Below are positions 1 to 7,324 of a stretch of DNA of 64,000 bases, in pieces. The number at the start of each line of letters is the position of its first letter. Position 1 is the first letter of the stretch. This DNA comes from Geomonas sp. Red32 (GTDB taxonomy: Bacteria > Desulfobacterota > Desulfuromonadia > Geobacterales > Geobacteraceae), in NCBI RefSeq assembly GCF_023652955.1, contig NZ_JAKLOY010000004.1:310001-374000 (forward strand), given 5' to 3'. Under the pieces are notes generated by a model, which ran no database searches, was not told the DNA's origin, and was given only the letters and a program-made list of their open reading frames with translations. Both the position numbers and the translations under genes were made by a program.

Positions 1-890
1 TTGGACATGGTCTCCGAGATGGCGGCCAGCTCGGCCGACGAGCGGGAGACCTTCCCCATCATCCCCGAGAGCTTGCCGGTCATCTCGTTGAAGTCCGCCC
101 CGAGGGTGCCGATCTCGTCGTAGGCATCCATCTCGACCTTGCAGGTCAGGTCCCCTTCCGACCCCTTGTTCACCGCGTCCAGCAGGGTCTTGACGCGGAG
201 GACGATGTTGCGGGTGATGGAGAGCCCCAGCCCCACCGCCACCGCGATGGCGATCAGGATGACCAGCGCGAAGGCGATCACCGAGGTCTGCTGGATCTGG
301 GTGACCTGGGCGTTGGCCTGGTTCATCTGGTTGCCGACTTCCAGCAGGATGTCGTCCAGATCGGCCTTCGCCTTGTCGTTGGCGTCGGAGATGTCCTCGT
401 TGGCCAGCTGGTGGAGGGTATCGTCGGTGAGCGAGGAGCCGCTCCCGAGGATGGCACGCTTGTGCTCGACGAGCTTGTCGGCCACCTTCTCGAACTCGTC
501 CCAGCTGGCGAGGAACTTCTTGGTCCGCTGCTCGATGGAACCACCCTTGACGGCGGGCCTGATGCCGAGCTTGACGTTGCCGTTCAAAAGCACCTGGGCC
601 TGGCTCTGCAGCAGGTCACGCTTGGTGTGGTAATCCTCGACGTAATCCTCGAACTTGTCCTTCTCGGAACGCACCAGGGCGGCCTGCATCAGGCTCACGT
701 GGCAGTACTTCTGGGTCACCGCCATCAGCAGAACCTGCTTCTGCTCCTTGGAGAGCTGCTCGAGGATGTTCTGGATCTGCCCCCCTACCCGTTTCACGGT
801 GACGACCCCGAAGCTTCCGGTGATCACCACCAAGAGGGCCATGACCATGAAGGCCATGAGCAGGCGGCTGCGCAGCTTTAGTTTCTTCAT
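1..890 (-). CDS. Methyl-accepting chemotaxis protein, partial (C-terminus beyond window)
   Basis: Chemoreceptor that should signal to CheA/CheW; only the first 296 residues lie in the window. The reverse-strand frame is open from an ATG at 890 to the window edge. It shows a membrane segment at about residues 8-30, a helical periplasmic region (31-202) with no PAS or Cache signature I recognise, a second membrane segment (203-226), and a HAMP-like stretch (227-280) running into the helical signalling region. The periplasmic part has one Tyr-Cys-His at 62-64 but no CXXCH, so I do not call it a heme receptor. It starts 4 bp after the stop of the monoheme cytochrome gene, so it is probably co-transcribed and may report on the redox state of that electron-transfer chain (inference). 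The family assignment is firm; the ligand is unknown. Confidence 0.9.
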   Translation of the reverse strand, partial: MKKLKLRSRLLMAFMVMALLVVITGSFGVVTVKRVGGQIQNILEQLSKEQKQVLLMAVTQKYCHVSLMQAALVRSEKDKFEDYVEDYHTKRDLLQSQAQVLLNGNVKLGIRPAVKGGSIEQRTKKFLASWDEFEKVADKLVEHKRAILGSGSSLTDDTLHQLANEDISDANDKAKADLDDILLEVGNQMNQANAQVTQIQQTSVIAFALVILIAIAVAVGLGLSITRNIVLRVKTLLDAVNKGSEGDLTCKVEMDAYDEIGTLGADFNEMTGKLSGMMGKVSRSSAELAAISETMS

Positions 891-894
891 GAAA

Positions 895-1254
895 TCAGCG
901 CTCCGCTTCGCTCAGAAGGTAGTTCATGAGATCGACGGCCTGTTTAACCTGGCCCTTGGTCATGTTGGAGTCGGGCTTCCTGAGCATCTTGATGCCGTAG
1001 GCCTTGGTGGCGCTGCGGTCGAAGGGCTGCCCGGAGATGGGGGCCACCCCGGTCTGGACGGCAACCACCAGCCGCTCGAGGGTGTGGCACTTGACGCACT
1101 TAACGCGCACCACGTCGTAATTGGCTTTCATGGCCGGGGGAAAGCTGGAGGGGTCGAACTGCCGTTCGGCACCCCTGCCGACGACTCTAAGTCCGGCCTG
1201 CGCGGCGGTGGCCGAAAGGGCGATGAGAAGCATGGTGACCAGTACCTTCTTCAT
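895..1254 (-). CDS. Periplasmic monoheme c-type cytochrome
   Basis: A 119-residue exported protein with a Sec signal peptide cleaved after Ala-Gln-Ala (about residue 20) and one heme-attachment motif, CVKCH, at residues 53-57. Met90 and Met98 lie downstream at spacings suitable for an axial ligand, as in class I cytochromes c. It is a likely soluble periplasmic electron carrier. It sits between a Cyc2-like fused heme-porin (upstream, 38 bp gap) and a chemoreceptor (downstream, 4 bp gap) on the same strand. This suggests it passes electrons between the outer-membrane conduit and the inner membrane. The partner assignment is inference; the cytochrome call is direct from sequence. Confidence 0.85.
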   Translation of the reverse strand: MKKVLVTMLLIALSATAAQAGLRVVGRGAERQFDPSSFPPAMKANYDVVRVKCVKCHTLERLVVAVQTGVAPISGQPFDRSATKAYGIKMLRKPDSNMTKGQVKQAVDLMNYLLSEAER

Positions 1255-1292
1255 GTGGTCTCTCCTTTTTAAGTAGCGGTACCCGCCGGGCG

Positions 1293-2594
1293 CTAGAGGC
1301 TGAAAGCCAGCGAGGCGAGGGCGGTCCGGTTGATGCCGGTCGGGGCATCGGTAAAGATGTACTCAAGCGTCAGCTTGGTGTTTTGCAGCGGGGTGTAGGC
1401 GATGGCCGGGATGTAGCGCCTGGTGGCACCGTCCACCCCTTCCTGGAAGTCGTAACGGAAAAGGGGGACCAGGTTGATCGGGGCGCCGAGGTAGTACTCC
1501 CCTTCGGCGCTGACGGCGTGGGTCTCCAGCGCGCTCGGGGTGGCTAAGAAGAGCGGGTTGGCGTCCCGGCCGAAGCTGCCGCTCCCCTTCAGGTGGAGCC
1601 GCTTGTAGAGGATGTCGATCTCGGCGCCGGCCCGGTAGAAGCTGTTCATGTTGCGGGCGATGCCGATCTGGTCGAAGTCGCCGTTACGCCCCTTGTACCC
1701 GTAGGCACCCAGGGTGATCGCCAGGTAGTCCCAGACGCTCTCGTTGTCGAGATCGATTTCGGGCTCCTCCCCCTTGTAGTCGGTCCCGCCGATCTTCAAG
1801 GCCAGGCGGCCGTAGCCGTCGTTTTGGTTCTGGCCGTTTCTGTCCACCACGCCCCCCGCGAAGAAGAGCCGGTTGCCGAGCACCCCGTTGATCTCCAGGG
1901 CGTCCTCCGGCGCATCCACCGAGAAGGGGGAATTGCCGACCAGGTAGGAGGTGGAGGCGAAGGGGGGGACGACGATGACCTTGTTGCTCCGCTTCCAGAG
2001 CGACACGTTCGGTTCCATCCGCCCCACTTTCACGTTGACCGGGGTCCCGAAGGCCTCCCTCCAGATGAGGAACAGCTCGCTTATGTTCGGGTTGTTGTTG
2101 GGGGGGGTGTTGGCATTGACGGTCGGGTTGTTGGCGACGGGGCCGGTCTGGGCGCCCTGGGTGTACAGGTTGTAGGTGGCGAAGAAGGCGGCCGCGTCGC
2201 GGAAGGTGCCGCCGGCCTGCAGCCTCAGGGAGCGGCTGGAGAGGTCGAGCTCGTTGCCGTCGAAGGCGTCGCGGTCATAGGCCGCGTCGATGGTGGCGGT
2301 GAAGGAAACCGGGATCATCTCCGGCAGGCCGGAAAGCCACGCCCATTCGCTCTTGGAGTCTTTTCCCTCGGCCGTCTTGGCAGCGCCCTTCTTGCCGGGA
2401 TAGACGTAGTTGTTCTTCAGGAAGGCTTCGCCGAACTCGTTCAGTTCGGGATAGACGGTGTGGCAGGTGGAACACTCGGTCTTGTGCTGACGGCTGAAAG
2501 CGGGAATGGCATCCGCCCGGTCCGGCTTCACGAAAGGAGCAGCAAGCACCCCAGCAAGAATTACAATGGCAACGCGGCTTTTCCGGAGCAACAT
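1293..2594 (-). CDS. Cyc2-like fused monoheme cytochrome-porin (outer membrane)
   Basis: A 433-residue protein. I start it at the ATG at 2594 because an AGGAG lies 8 nt upstream; a TTG at 2612 would add six residues. A signal peptide ends near residue 29, followed directly by Pro-Ala-Phe-Ser-Arg-Gln and one heme motif, CSTCH (41-45), then Pro-Glu-Leu-Asn-Glu-Phe-Gly. The remaining ~370 residues alternate polar and aromatic residues like an outer-membrane beta-barrel and end in Phe-Ser-Leu. The order of N-terminal heme, short linker and barrel, together with the Pro-Ala-Phe-x-Arg and Leu-x-x-Phe-Gly flanks, is the layout of Cyc2-type fused cytochrome-porins known from Fe(II) oxidisers. Direction of electron flow here is unknown. 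It is first gene of an operon with a periplasmic cytochrome and a chemoreceptor. Confidence 0.78.
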   Translation of the reverse strand: MLLRKSRVAIVILAGVLAAPFVKPDRADAIPAFSRQHKTECSTCHTVYPELNEFGEAFLKNNYVYPGKKGAAKTAEGKDSKSEWAWLSGLPEMIPVSFTATIDAAYDRDAFDGNELDLSSRSLRLQAGGTFRDAAAFFATYNLYTQGAQTGPVANNPTVNANTPPNNNPNISELFLIWREAFGTPVNVKVGRMEPNVSLWKRSNKVIVVPPFASTSYLVGNSPFSVDAPEDALEINGVLGNRLFFAGGVVDRNGQNQNDGYGRLALKIGGTDYKGEEPEIDLDNESVWDYLAITLGAYGYKGRNGDFDQIGIARNMNSFYRAGAEIDILYKRLHLKGSGSFGRDANPLFLATPSALETHAVSAEGEYYLGAPINLVPLFRYDFQEGVDGATRRYIPAIAYTPLQNTKLTLEYIFTDAPTGINRTALASLAFSL

Positions 2595-2694
2595 GGCGGT
2601 CTCCTGATGCAATTAACGATGTCTCAAAAAATTAAAACAATCTCACTTAAAAACCGCGGAATGGGCCAGCCCGCGGGACAATAGACACCCGTTA

Positions 2695-2714
2695 AATAAT
2701 CAGGGGCGATTATT
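2695..2714. promoter_or_regulatory. Palindromic candidate operator between divergent electron-transfer genes
   Basis: AATAATC, six bases, then GATTATT: a perfect 7-bp inverted repeat. It lies in the 271-bp intergenic region between the minus-strand fused heme-porin and the plus-strand ten-heme lipoprotein, and the surrounding DNA is much more AT-rich than the genes. Position and symmetry fit a dimeric regulator site controlling both transcripts, but no regulator is encoded nearby. Confidence 0.4.
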
Positions 2715-2865
2715 ACTATATTGATAGTGTGAAGTCAACTTAACAAAACACGGGTCTCAGAAATCATTTTTCTTGCCGGTGAAGGCTTACTCATATTTTT
2801 GCTTACTATTTTGTGCTTGTTGATGATATATATAGCGACCAAATCGCTGGAGGGAGGCTTTTTCC

Positions 2866-4566
2866 ATGTTTTTGAAATGCATTGTACTGCTGATGTCGAT
2901 GACTTTTCTCCTTTCCGGCTGTGGAAGCGGCCCGAGCACCGTTCAGCCGACACAGTCAAAACTGAGTATCTCCCAGCCCTGCATGCAGGTCGCCTGTCAC
3001 GGCGCGATGACCTCGCCGGCGACCGGGGCACTGATCGTCAACGAGTGGCTCGCCTCCACCCACAACACCAACAACGGTGCGGGGTGCGCCGATTGCCACG
3101 AGCCCGATGCGGGGCACCCGAACCTCTGCAACAAGTGCCACGCAGGCGGGGGCTTCTCGGTGGTGATCAACCCGGATGCCTCGGGCAAATGCGGCAAATG
3201 CCACGGCCTTAACCACCCCAACGACATCATGGTGGCCCTCACCCCCAAACACTTCGGCAACATGACCGCGAGCTTCTCCCAGAACAACTTCCGCGCAAGC
3301 TACGTCAGCTCGCTCTACATCAACAACTGCAACAAGTGCCACAACCCGCACGACCCCACCAGCGCCCGGGCCATCAACTCCGACTGGGCCGCTTCCGGGC
3401 ACGGCAACGTGACCAAGGCACGCACCAACTACGACTTCAAGACCCGCGGGAGCTACCAGCCGGCCGCCACCACCTTCCAGTACTACTGCGTGCGGTGCCA
3501 CACCACCACCGGCTTCATCAACTTCGTCAACAGCGGCTTCACCAGCCTGGTACCGTTCGCGGGCCCCGGATATGCGGTGGTGCAGAACGCGCCGGTACAG
3601 GTGCCGCCGGGGCAGACCCAGCCGGCAGACAGCCCCTCCCCGGACAAGACCAAGGAGGTCACCGGCTGCGACGCCTGCCATGACAACGGTAACGGCCGCG
3701 CCTACGGCTACCAGGTACGGCAGGTCCCGGCGGCGGTGATCTACTACAACTTCTCCTCCTCCAATACCGCCCCGACCATCGAGCTCAACAACAAGCCGAC
3801 CGTCTTCGCGGACCTCGGCGACTCCAACGTCTGCATGCCGTGCCATACCGGCCGCGGCATCGGCAGCATGGTCAAGGACATGGCCGCCGCCGGGACCGAC
3901 TTCAGCAACACCAACGCGCCCAGCGCCCACGACCGCGCTTCCGGCATCACGCTCTTGCAGGTAGGCGGCTACGAATTCCCCGGCCTCAACTACACCAATG
4001 CCGGGTTCCAGCATTCGCTGGTCGGCCAGGCCAACTACAAGGGGACCGGGACCAGCGGTCCCTGCATTACCTGCCACATGAAAAACAGCGATTCGCACCT
4101 GTTCCTGCCGGTCACCTTCGACAGCACCGGGACGACGGTCACCGCCCTTCCGTCCGGCTGCGCCTCCTGCCACACCGGCGCGAACAGCCTCGACGTCACC
4201 ACCTACAATACCCGTAAGGCGGGCTTCCAGGCGGCCATGGCGATCCTCAACAAGCTCCGCACCGGCAAGGTCGTCTCGCTCTCCAACCGCAACTCCAACT
4301 ACAACGCGGCCTGGCCCGGCGGCGGCGCCAACACCATGGGGGTCGCCTTCAACTACGGCTGGCTCTCCAACGACACCGGCGCTTTCGCCCACAATCCGCT
4401 CTACGTGAAGCGGCTCATCTACGACAGCATCGACTGGATCAACTACGGCTCGTTCGGTAACGACGTAGCGGCGGCCATCAACAGCGTGGCGGTCGGCGGC
4501 ACCATCACCGCGGCCACCAAGACCAACGCCATCACCTACCTCATGCCGAACGGAACCCGTCCGTAA
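2866..4566 (+). CDS. Multiheme c-type cytochrome lipoprotein (9 CXXCH plus one CX4CH)
   Basis: A 566-residue exported lipoprotein with lipobox Leu-Leu-Ser-Gly-Cys (Cys19). It has nine canonical heme motifs (CADCH, CNKCH, CGKCH, CNKCH, CVRCH, CDACH, CMPCH, CITCH, CASCH) plus an N-terminal CMQVACH (residues 39-45), a CX4CH spacing. The C-terminus carries Arg-Leu-Ile-Tyr-Asp-Ser-Ile-Asp, shared with three other lipoprotein cytochromes in this window, so all four form a family. Likely an outer-surface electron-transfer protein (inference from lipoprotein plus hemes). The start is set by AGGGAGG 8 nt upstream. queH follows within 8 bp but is functionally unrelated. No porin is adjacent on this strand; the divergent fused heme-porin at 2594 is a possible partner. 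Confidence 0.88.
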   Translation: MFLKCIVLLMSMTFLLSGCGSGPSTVQPTQSKLSISQPCMQVACHGAMTSPATGALIVNEWLASTHNTNNGAGCADCHEPDAGHPNLCNKCHAGGGFSVVINPDASGKCGKCHGLNHPNDIMVALTPKHFGNMTASFSQNNFRASYVSSLYINNCNKCHNPHDPTSARAINSDWAASGHGNVTKARTNYDFKTRGSYQPAATTFQYYCVRCHTTTGFINFVNSGFTSLVPFAGPGYAVVQNAPVQVPPGQTQPADSPSPDKTKEVTGCDACHDNGNGRAYGYQVRQVPAAVIYYNFSSSNTAPTIELNNKPTVFADLGDSNVCMPCHTGRGIGSMVKDMAAAGTDFSNTNAPSAHDRASGITLLQVGGYEFPGLNYTNAGFQHSLVGQANYKGTGTSGPCITCHMKNSDSHLFLPVTFDSTGTTVTALPSGCASCHTGANSLDVTTYNTRKAGFQAAMAILNKLRTGKVVSLSNRNSNYNAAWPGGGANTMGVAFNYGWLSNDTGAFAHNPLYVKRLIYDSIDWINYGSFGNDVAAAINSVAVGGTITAATKTNAITYLMPNGTRP

Positions 4567-4573
4567 GGGGAAC

Positions 4574-5104
4574 ATGAAACTACTTCTGCACATCTGCTGC
4601 GGCCCCTGCGCCGTCTACCCAGTCAAGGAACTGAGGTCAGGCGGCGCAGAGGTCACCGGCTTCTTCTTCAACCACAACATCCATCCCTACACCGAGTTCC
4701 GCGCCCGAAGAAACGCCGTCCGCGAATACGCCGGAATGATCGAGCTCGAGGTCATCTACCGCAACGAGTACCTCCTCGAAGAGTTCCTTGCCAACGTCGC
4801 GGGGAATCCGCAATCGCGTTGCGGCTACTGCTACCGCTCCCGGCTGGAGGAGACCGCCAAGACGGCGGCCGAACTAGGCTTCCCCGCCTTTTCCTCGACG
4901 CTTCTCTACAGCAGGTACCAAAATCACGATCTGATCAGGGAGTTCGGGGAGAAACTGGGAGAGCACTACGGGGTGAAGTTCCACTACGACGATTTCCGGC
5001 GTGGCTGGCAGGACGGGATCGATCTCTCGAAGGAGATGGGGCTCTACCGGCAGAAGTATTGCGGCTGCATCTACAGCGAAAAAGACCGGTATGTGAGAAA
5101 ATAG
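4574..5104 (+). CDS. queH: Epoxyqueuosine reductase QueH
   Basis: A 176-residue cytosolic enzyme of the QueH (former DUF208) family, which reduces epoxyqueuosine to queuosine in tRNA and replaces the unrelated QueG. Visible marks are the N-terminal vicinal cysteines in Ile-Cys-Cys-Gly-Pro-Cys, a central Cys-Gly-Tyr-Cys-Tyr, and C-terminal Tyr-Cys-Gly-Cys-Ile-Tyr-Ser. These cysteines ligate the iron-sulfur cluster and adjacent metal in characterised QueH. Length matches the family. It begins 8 bp after the multiheme cytochrome and is followed 4 bp later by a DUF2905 gene, so read-through transcription is likely. Confidence 0.93.
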   Translation: MKLLLHICCGPCAVYPVKELRSGGAEVTGFFFNHNIHPYTEFRARRNAVREYAGMIELEVIYRNEYLLEEFLANVAGNPQSRCGYCYRSRLEETAKTAAELGFPAFSSTLLYSRYQNHDLIREFGEKLGEHYGVKFHYDDFRRGWQDGIDLSKEMGLYRQKYCGCIYSEKDRYVRK

Positions 5105-5108
5105 GGAC

Positions 5109-5321
5109 ATGCCCCAGTTCGGCAAATCACTCATCATTCTCGGTCTCGTCATCGCCCTCATCGGCGTGATCCTGACCTTAGCCGGCCGCATCCCCTGGCT
5201 GGGACGGCTTCCCGGCGACATCTACGTGAAGAGGGAGAATTTCACCTTCTACTTCCCCCTCGCCACCAGCATCATCGTCTCTATCGTCCTCTCCTTCATC
5301 CTCTGGCTTTTCCGGCGGTAA
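5109..5321 (+). CDS. DUF2905 small inner-membrane protein
   Basis: A 70-residue protein with two membrane helices (about residues 7-26 and 48-67) separated by a short loop containing Gly-Arg-Ile-Pro-Trp-Leu-Gly-Arg-Leu-Pro-Gly-Asp-Ile. This arrangement is the signature of the DUF2905 family, whose function is unknown. Four bases separate it from queH, and the pair is probably one transcript. Confidence 0.85.
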   Translation: MPQFGKSLIILGLVIALIGVILTLAGRIPWLGRLPGDIYVKRENFTFYFPLATSIIVSIVLSFILWLFRR

Positions 5322-5336
5322 AACACCTTGCACCTC

Positions 5337-5355
5337 CCCCCTTTTACAAAGGGGG
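5337..5355. repeat. REP-like palindrome, copy 1 (C5 T4 ... A3 G5)
   Basis: A run of C, then TTTT, a short loop, AAA and a run of G, followed by ACTT. It sits in the 51-bp gap between convergent DUF2905 and hpnI. The same intergenic palindrome family recurs at 6602, 51861, 51938 and 54359. It could also act as a bidirectional transcription stop. Confidence 0.6.
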
Positions 5356-5372
5356 ACTTCATGGCAGTTCCC

Positions 5373-6512
5373 CTACCCTATCTCGACGATCTTCCCGCCC
5401 CGGTTCAACTGGAACAGGTGTCCCCGCCACAGCACACGGTTTCCCACCAAAGAGAGCGCCCAGACCCCGAACGAAAACGCGTCCCGGACCGGCAACAGCC
5501 AGAGCCAGCCAGGGAGCAGACGGTCTTTCACGTAGGTGCGGCTATAGCCCAGGCAGCAAAGGGAGCGCACGGCGTAGAGAAGTGCGGCCGCCGCGAAACC
5601 GGCCGCGGAGAAGCCGGAGACGAGCAGCGCCAGCAGCGCCCCGGGAAAGGGGAGCGTGATGCCGGAGGCCAGGTAGCCGCCGGGACGGGAGACCCGCATG
5701 GTGCGTCCCCAGCGAAGCTGACGCACGAGCACCTCGGAGACCGATTCGCTCCCCTTCATGATGCTCTCGACGAAGTGCGGGGAGAGCTCCAGCTTGAAGC
5801 CCGCGCGGTGGATCATGTTGCCGAGCTGGTAGTCGTCGGCCAGGTAGTCGACCAGCGCTTCGAAGCCGCCGATCTTGTCGAGCGCGCTCTGGCGCACCGC
5901 CATCGATGCCCCCAGGGCGAAACTCAGCCCTTCCAGCTTGACGGCCGCCATGACGTTGGGGACCATCTCGCACGAGAAGCCGAGCGCCTCGATGGCACAG
6001 CCGGCACCCTGGACGCCGGAGGTGCGGTAGAGGGAGGTGACCAGCCCGACCTCGGGGTCGGCGAAGGGGGCCATGACCTCACGGAGGTAGGTGGGACGGA
6101 CGCGGATGTCGCTGTCGCAGACGATGAGGAAGGGATGGCGGGCCTTGGCGCGGGCGTGCATGAGGTTGCATACCTTGTAGTTGGCCCCGTGGATGCCGCC
6201 GTCGATGACGAGCTCGATGTCGACCTCGGGGAAGGCGGCCACCACCTCCCTGATCACCGAAATGACCGGATCGGTGGTGGAGGCGACCGCGAAGACGATC
6301 TGGTACTCGGGGTACTCCTGGCGGCAGAAGGAGGAGAAGTTTTCGAAGCTCTCGCCGTCCATCCCCTTGACGGGCTTGAGGATGGAGACCGGCGGGGTGA
6401 AGTCGGGAAGCGCCTTGCGGCTGCCGAAGAAGCTCCGGCCGCAGTAATAGGTCAACCCGGCATAGACCATGGCCGGTGCAGTAACAACGAATGGCAAAAT
6501 CTCTCTCAGCAT
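5373..6512 (-). CDS. hpnI: Hopanoid glycosyltransferase HpnI (GT2/GT21 type)
   Basis: A 379-residue membrane glycosyltransferase resembling ceramide glucosyltransferase. HpnI proteins add N-acetylglucosamine to bacteriohopanetetrol on the way to composite hopanoids. It has an N-terminal membrane helix, Pro-Pro-Val-Ser-Ile-Leu-Lys-Pro, the Asp-Ser-Asp (DXD-like) site, Asp-Asp-Tyr-Gln-Leu-Gly, and Arg-Gln-Leu-Arg-Trp, a (Q/R)XXRW motif. Several C-terminal membrane helices follow. The ATG at 6512 is preferred over a GTG at 6536 because GAGGAG lies just upstream. It is on the same strand as mnmM and hpnN and convergent with queH/DUF2905. The role is supported by the hopanoid island around it; the sugar donor is not proven from sequence. 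Confidence 0.88.
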   Translation of the reverse strand: MLREILPFVVTAPAMVYAGLTYYCGRSFFGSRKALPDFTPPVSILKPVKGMDGESFENFSSFCRQEYPEYQIVFAVASTTDPVISVIREVVAAFPEVDIELVIDGGIHGANYKVCNLMHARAKARHPFLIVCDSDIRVRPTYLREVMAPFADPEVGLVTSLYRTSGVQGAGCAIEALGFSCEMVPNVMAAVKLEGLSFALGASMAVRQSALDKIGGFEALVDYLADDYQLGNMIHRAGFKLELSPHFVESIMKGSESVSEVLVRQLRWGRTMRVSRPGGYLASGITLPFPGALLALLVSGFSAAGFAAAALLYAVRSLCCLGYSRTYVKDRLLPGWLWLLPVRDAFSFGVWALSLVGNRVLWRGHLFQLNRGGKIVEIG

Positions 6513-6601
6513 CGGCTCCTCAATCCTCTTCCACACTCAGCCTTCTTCCCGCTCCGCCCAAATCAATCACCGAGGCTCCTCCCAGGTGGTGGAAGCAGCG
6601 T

Positions 6602-6722
6602 CCCCCCCTTGTCAAAGGGGGGACAGGGAGGATTTGCCTTTAGTTCTTTGCCTTTAGTTCCTAGCATTTCCTGAACGCCAGCGTCCCCCACCCCCTCGCC
6701 CCCTCCCTCCAGGGGAGGGGGA
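6602..6722. repeat. REP-like palindromes, copy 2 and neighbouring C/G-tract hairpin
   Basis: In the 217-bp gap between mnmM and hpnI, a C7-TTGTCAAA-G6 palindrome (6602-6622) is followed by ACAGGGAGGATTT, the same trailing sequence as the copy at 51861. A second hairpin of C-runs and GGGGAGGGGG lies at 6688-6722. Apart from these I see no gene in the gap. Confidence 0.6.
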
Positions 6723-6729
6723 AGGTTGG

Positions 6730-7317
6730 CTACACTTTTTCCACCCAGACCAGGTAGGGGGCCACGTTCGAGCGGTTCAGCTGGCGGCTCGTCCAGACGT
6801 TGAAGCGCCGCGGATCGAGCGCGGCGGCCCATTCCTCGACTGCTGCCGCCTCTTCCGGTCCGCCGGGATGGCCGGTATAGAGCGCGGCGGTGACGATACC
6901 GCCAGGCTTCAGCAACGCCGCCGCCTGGCCGAGCGCCGCCACGGTCGATTCCGGGGAGGTCACCAGCGCGGGGTCGCCGCCGGGAAGGTACCCGAGGTTG
7001 AAGACCACGGCGGAAAGCCCCTCCGGTACGAACCCGGCAAGCCCCTCGTGCCCCGCCTGAACGAGCTCGACCCTGCGTGAAAGCCCCTTCTCCTCCAGCA
7101 GCGCCCGGGTTGCCTCGATGGCCACCGGCTGCAGATCGAAGGCCCAGACGCGCCCCCCCTCCCCTACCAGCTCGGCCAGGAGCGCGGTGTCGCCGCCGTT
7201 GCCGCAGGTGGCATCGACGGCCAGCTCCCCCGCGCCAACGTGACCGCGGAGCAGGAAATGCGAGAGCGGCACCGCCCCCCGCAACTCTCCCCTGGCTTCC
7301 CTTACCTCCGCCGCCAC
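6730..7317 (-). CDS. mnmM: SAM-dependent methyltransferase, MnmM (YtqB) family
   Basis: A 195-residue class I methyltransferase. Motif I is Asp-Ala-Thr-Cys-Gly-Asn-Gly-Gly-Asp-Thr; Asn-Leu-Gly-Tyr-Leu-Pro-Gly-Gly-Asp follows, then Leu-Lys-Pro-Gly-Gly and Tyr-Thr-Gly-His-Pro-Gly-Gly. These match YtqB/MnmM, which methylates nm5(s2)U34 in tRNA to mnm5(s2)U. The start is a GTG only 7 nt after the hpnN stop, so it is translated from the hopanoid transcript. A tRNA enzyme inside a hopanoid operon is probably hitch-hiking, though a lipid-related substrate cannot be excluded from sequence alone. Confidence 0.82.
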   Translation of the reverse strand: MAAEVREARGELRGAVPLSHFLLRGHVGAGELAVDATCGNGGDTALLAELVGEGGRVWAFDLQPVAIEATRALLEEKGLSRRVELVQAGHEGLAGFVPEGLSAVVFNLGYLPGGDPALVTSPESTVAALGQAAALLKPGGIVTAALYTGHPGGPEEAAAVEEWAAALDPRRFNVWTSRQLNRSNVAPYLVWVEKV

Positions 7318-7324
7318 GGCCGCC

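Noticed and set aside
31-890. Heme-binding chemoreceptor
   Set aside because: The visible periplasmic part has Tyr-Cys-His only and no CXXCH, so a heme-c sensor domain is not supported.
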